From IMG/VR virus record IMGVR_UViG_3300009703_003284, positions 1 to 32,204 of that record: a stretch of DNA of 32,204 bases; one strand, given 5' to 3'. The first letter of the stretch is position 1, and the number at the start of each line of letters is the position of its first letter. Source of the DNA: a virus. The position numbers and the translations under genes were made by a program. Shown here piece by piece: positions 31,204 to 32,204 of the stretch. Below the pieces are notes generated by a model that worked only from the letters and a program-made list of their open reading frames with translations, had not been told where the DNA came from and did no database searches.

Positions 31204-32107
31204 TTCGAGAGTTTCACGTCACTTAGGTCAAAGTAGTTCTTACGCGCGTGATTATGACCCGTCACTTTTAGTCCGTGAACCGCGCGCTAGTAACAGAGAT
31301 TATCTCGATCTTGACAATAATAATTTACCGTTTTGCGGATATGATATCTGGAATGCATATGAAATTTCCTCTATGACCGAAAATGGTCGCCCAGTTACTG
31401 CTATTGCGAAAATCATGTATCCGTGTGATAATGATTATATTGTTGAATCAAAATCAATTAAATTATACTTCAATTCTTATAATATGGCTCGTTTAGGGTC
31501 TACCGGAGCTGAATGTTTAGGAGAGATTAAAGAACGTTCTGAGAAAGACCTCTCTGAGCTATTAGAAACAAATGTAGTAGTGACATTGTTTAACCCTGGA
31601 GACGTGGAGAGAACACAGATTGAACCTTATTTCACTACAGGATATACTACTGTAGAAGATGATGATGAAATGATGGATAAGATTATGTTCTCTAAGTTTA
31701 GTGAGTCGCCGGATATTCTCAAAGGACCATACGGTCTCACAACTAAAGGTCATCTTACATTATACAGATACCGGAGTAGCCTTCTCAAATCTAACTGTCG
31801 TGTAACTAATCAACCTGATTGGGGCGATGTTTATATTCATATGAAAACTAATAAAGCTCTTAGTAAAAGCTCATTAGCGCAATATATTGTATCGTTTAGA
31901 GATGAGTGTCATTTCCATGAAGAGATTTGTGAATGTATCTATAAGCGCCTCTGGGATTTGTATGAACCAACTGAGCTTGCTGTAACTTGTTTGTATGCTC
32001 GTAGAGGCGGTATTGATATTAATCCTACTAGAGTATCTCATGTAGACTTATTGAATGATCGATTGATTGATCCTGATATTCCGTTTACTAAGACTCCAAG
32101 ACAATAA
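31181..32107 (+). CDS. queF: QueF, NADPH-dependent 7-cyano-7-deazaguanine reductase (bimodular)
   Basis: 308 residues, the long two-module form like E. coli QueF. SLLVREPRASNRDYL (28-42), FCGYDIWNAYE (51-61), ESKSIKLYFNSYN (89-101, substrate and cofactor binding), LLKSNCRVTNQPDWG (201-215) with nucleophile C206 and D213, SFRDECHFHEE (238-248) with H246-E247, and ARRGGIDINP (273-282). It reduces preQ0 to preQ1 with two NADPH. In a phage carrying dpdA it most likely feeds DNA modification, not tRNA queuosine. The genes for making preQ0 (folE, queD, queE, queC) are not in the window and must come from elsewhere in the genome or from the host. Confidence 0.95.
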   Translation: MSTQQLDNSRVSRHLGQSSSYARDYDPSLLVREPRASNRDYLDLDNNNLPFCGYDIWNAYEISSMTENGRPVTAIAKIMYPCDNDYIVESKSIKLYFNSYNMARLGSTGAECLGEIKERSEKDLSELLETNVVVTLFNPGDVERTQIEPYFTTGYTTVEDDDEMMDKIMFSKFSESPDILKGPYGLTTKGHLTLYRYRSSLLKSNCRVTNQPDWGDVYIHMKTNKALSKSSLAQYIVSFRDECHFHEEICECIYKRLWDLYEPTELAVTCLYARRGGIDINPTRVSHVDLLNDRLIDPDIPFTKTPRQ

Positions 32108-32118
32108 GTTATATAACC

Positions 32119-32151
32119 AAAAAAAAGAACCCACCCCCGAAGGGATGGGTT
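32119..32151 (-). terminator. intrinsic terminator on the minus strand with UUCG loop
   Basis: Read on the minus strand: AACCCATCCC, loop TTCG, GGGGTGGGTT, then C and eight T. The stem is 10 bp with one U-G pair, closed by the very stable C(UUCG)G tetraloop, and ends in a clean U-run. On the plus strand the same place has an A-C mismatch and no U-run, so it serves mainly a minus-strand gene to the right, though it may also slow transcripts leaving queF. Confidence 0.82.
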
Positions 32152-32175
32152 GTGATTTGTCTGTATCGAAGTCTT

Positions 32176-32204
32176 TTAGAGGTATACGCTCTGGTTGCCC
32201 GGAG
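32176..32204 (-). CDS. possible 3' end of a minus-strand gene (partial)
   Basis: On the minus strand one frame enters from the right edge and ends with TAA at 32178-32176 after PGNQSVYL, 25 nt before the UUCG terminator. With only eight codons in view the call rests on the terminator. It means the cassette ends at queF and a convergent operon begins. Confidence 0.3.

Noticed and set aside
32145-32204. tRNA gene at the right edge
   Set aside because: A TTCGATAC on the minus strand resembles a T-loop, but the flanking bases do not form a T-stem and no acceptor or anticodon arms can be drawn.
1-32204. CRISPR arrays, insertion sequences, integrase or attachment sites
   Set aside because: No direct-repeat arrays, terminal inverted repeats, transposase or recombinase motifs were seen on either strand.

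Overview
The window is a gene-dense, AT-rich piece of a T4-like (myovirus) bacteriophage genome, most likely marine. A T4-type gp20 portal, a gp15-type tail sheath stabiliser, a gp62-type clamp-loader small subunit, a gp5-type baseplate hub, phoH, class Ia ribonucleotide reductase and dCMP deaminase occur together, with many start/stop overlaps and almost no intergenic space. The gene set and base composition recall phages of marine bacteria such as SAR11 or cyanobacteria, but the host cannot be fixed from the sequence. I see no integrase, transposase, CRISPR array or rRNA, and no convincing tRNA.

Layout. (1) 1-1023: the end of a small basic protein, then phoH on the minus strand. (2) 1077-13157: about 12 kb of carbohydrate genes: four glycosyltransferase-type proteins (including GT11 and GT10 fucosyltransferase-like enzymes), one GT9-like protein, sugar-nucleotide epimerases, a zinc-type dehydrogenase, a split transketolase, an SDR, a TylF-like O-methyltransferase, a GDP-mannose 3,5-epimerase, a DUF366-like protein and a eukaryote-type phosphomannomutase. 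(3) 13129-19422: gp62-like, GroES-like and WYL_2-like genes, the gp15/gp20 structural block and several unknown small genes. (4) 19434-23196: nrdA, nrdB and dCMP deaminase. (5) 23170-27260, minus strand: gp5-like hub and two probable virion genes. (6) 27333-32107: a DNA base-modification cassette: DpdA-type guanine transglycosylase, HIT protein, small ORF, formyltransferase, ornithine-cyclodeaminase-family enzyme, Nmad1/DUF1599 protein, P-loop kinase and full-length QueF.

How the genes work together. QueF makes preQ1, DpdA would put a 7-deazaguanine into DNA, and the formyltransferase is well placed to formylate it, giving 7-(formylamino)methyl-7-deazaguanine. The OCD-family enzyme, HIT protein and kinase have no assigned role and are the part most likely to be new. 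In the sugar island, phosphomannomutase and GDP-mannose 3,5-epimerase point to GDP-L-galactose (or L-gulose), which the GT11/GT10 enzymes could use in place of GDP-L-fucose. The split transketolase and dehydrogenases suggest a second, unusual sugar.

Regulation. Six sigma70-like promoters (-35, 16-17 bp spacer, -10) lie only 6-7 nt before the start codon of the gene they serve, so those mRNAs should be leaderless or nearly so. They precede the sugar operon, the GDP-mannose epimerase, the DUF366-like gene, two accessory genes and dpdA. Structural genes, phoH and nrdA instead carry T4-late-like NATAAATA boxes close to the start codon. This suggests early or host-polymerase expression of the modification and sugar genes and late expression of virion genes.
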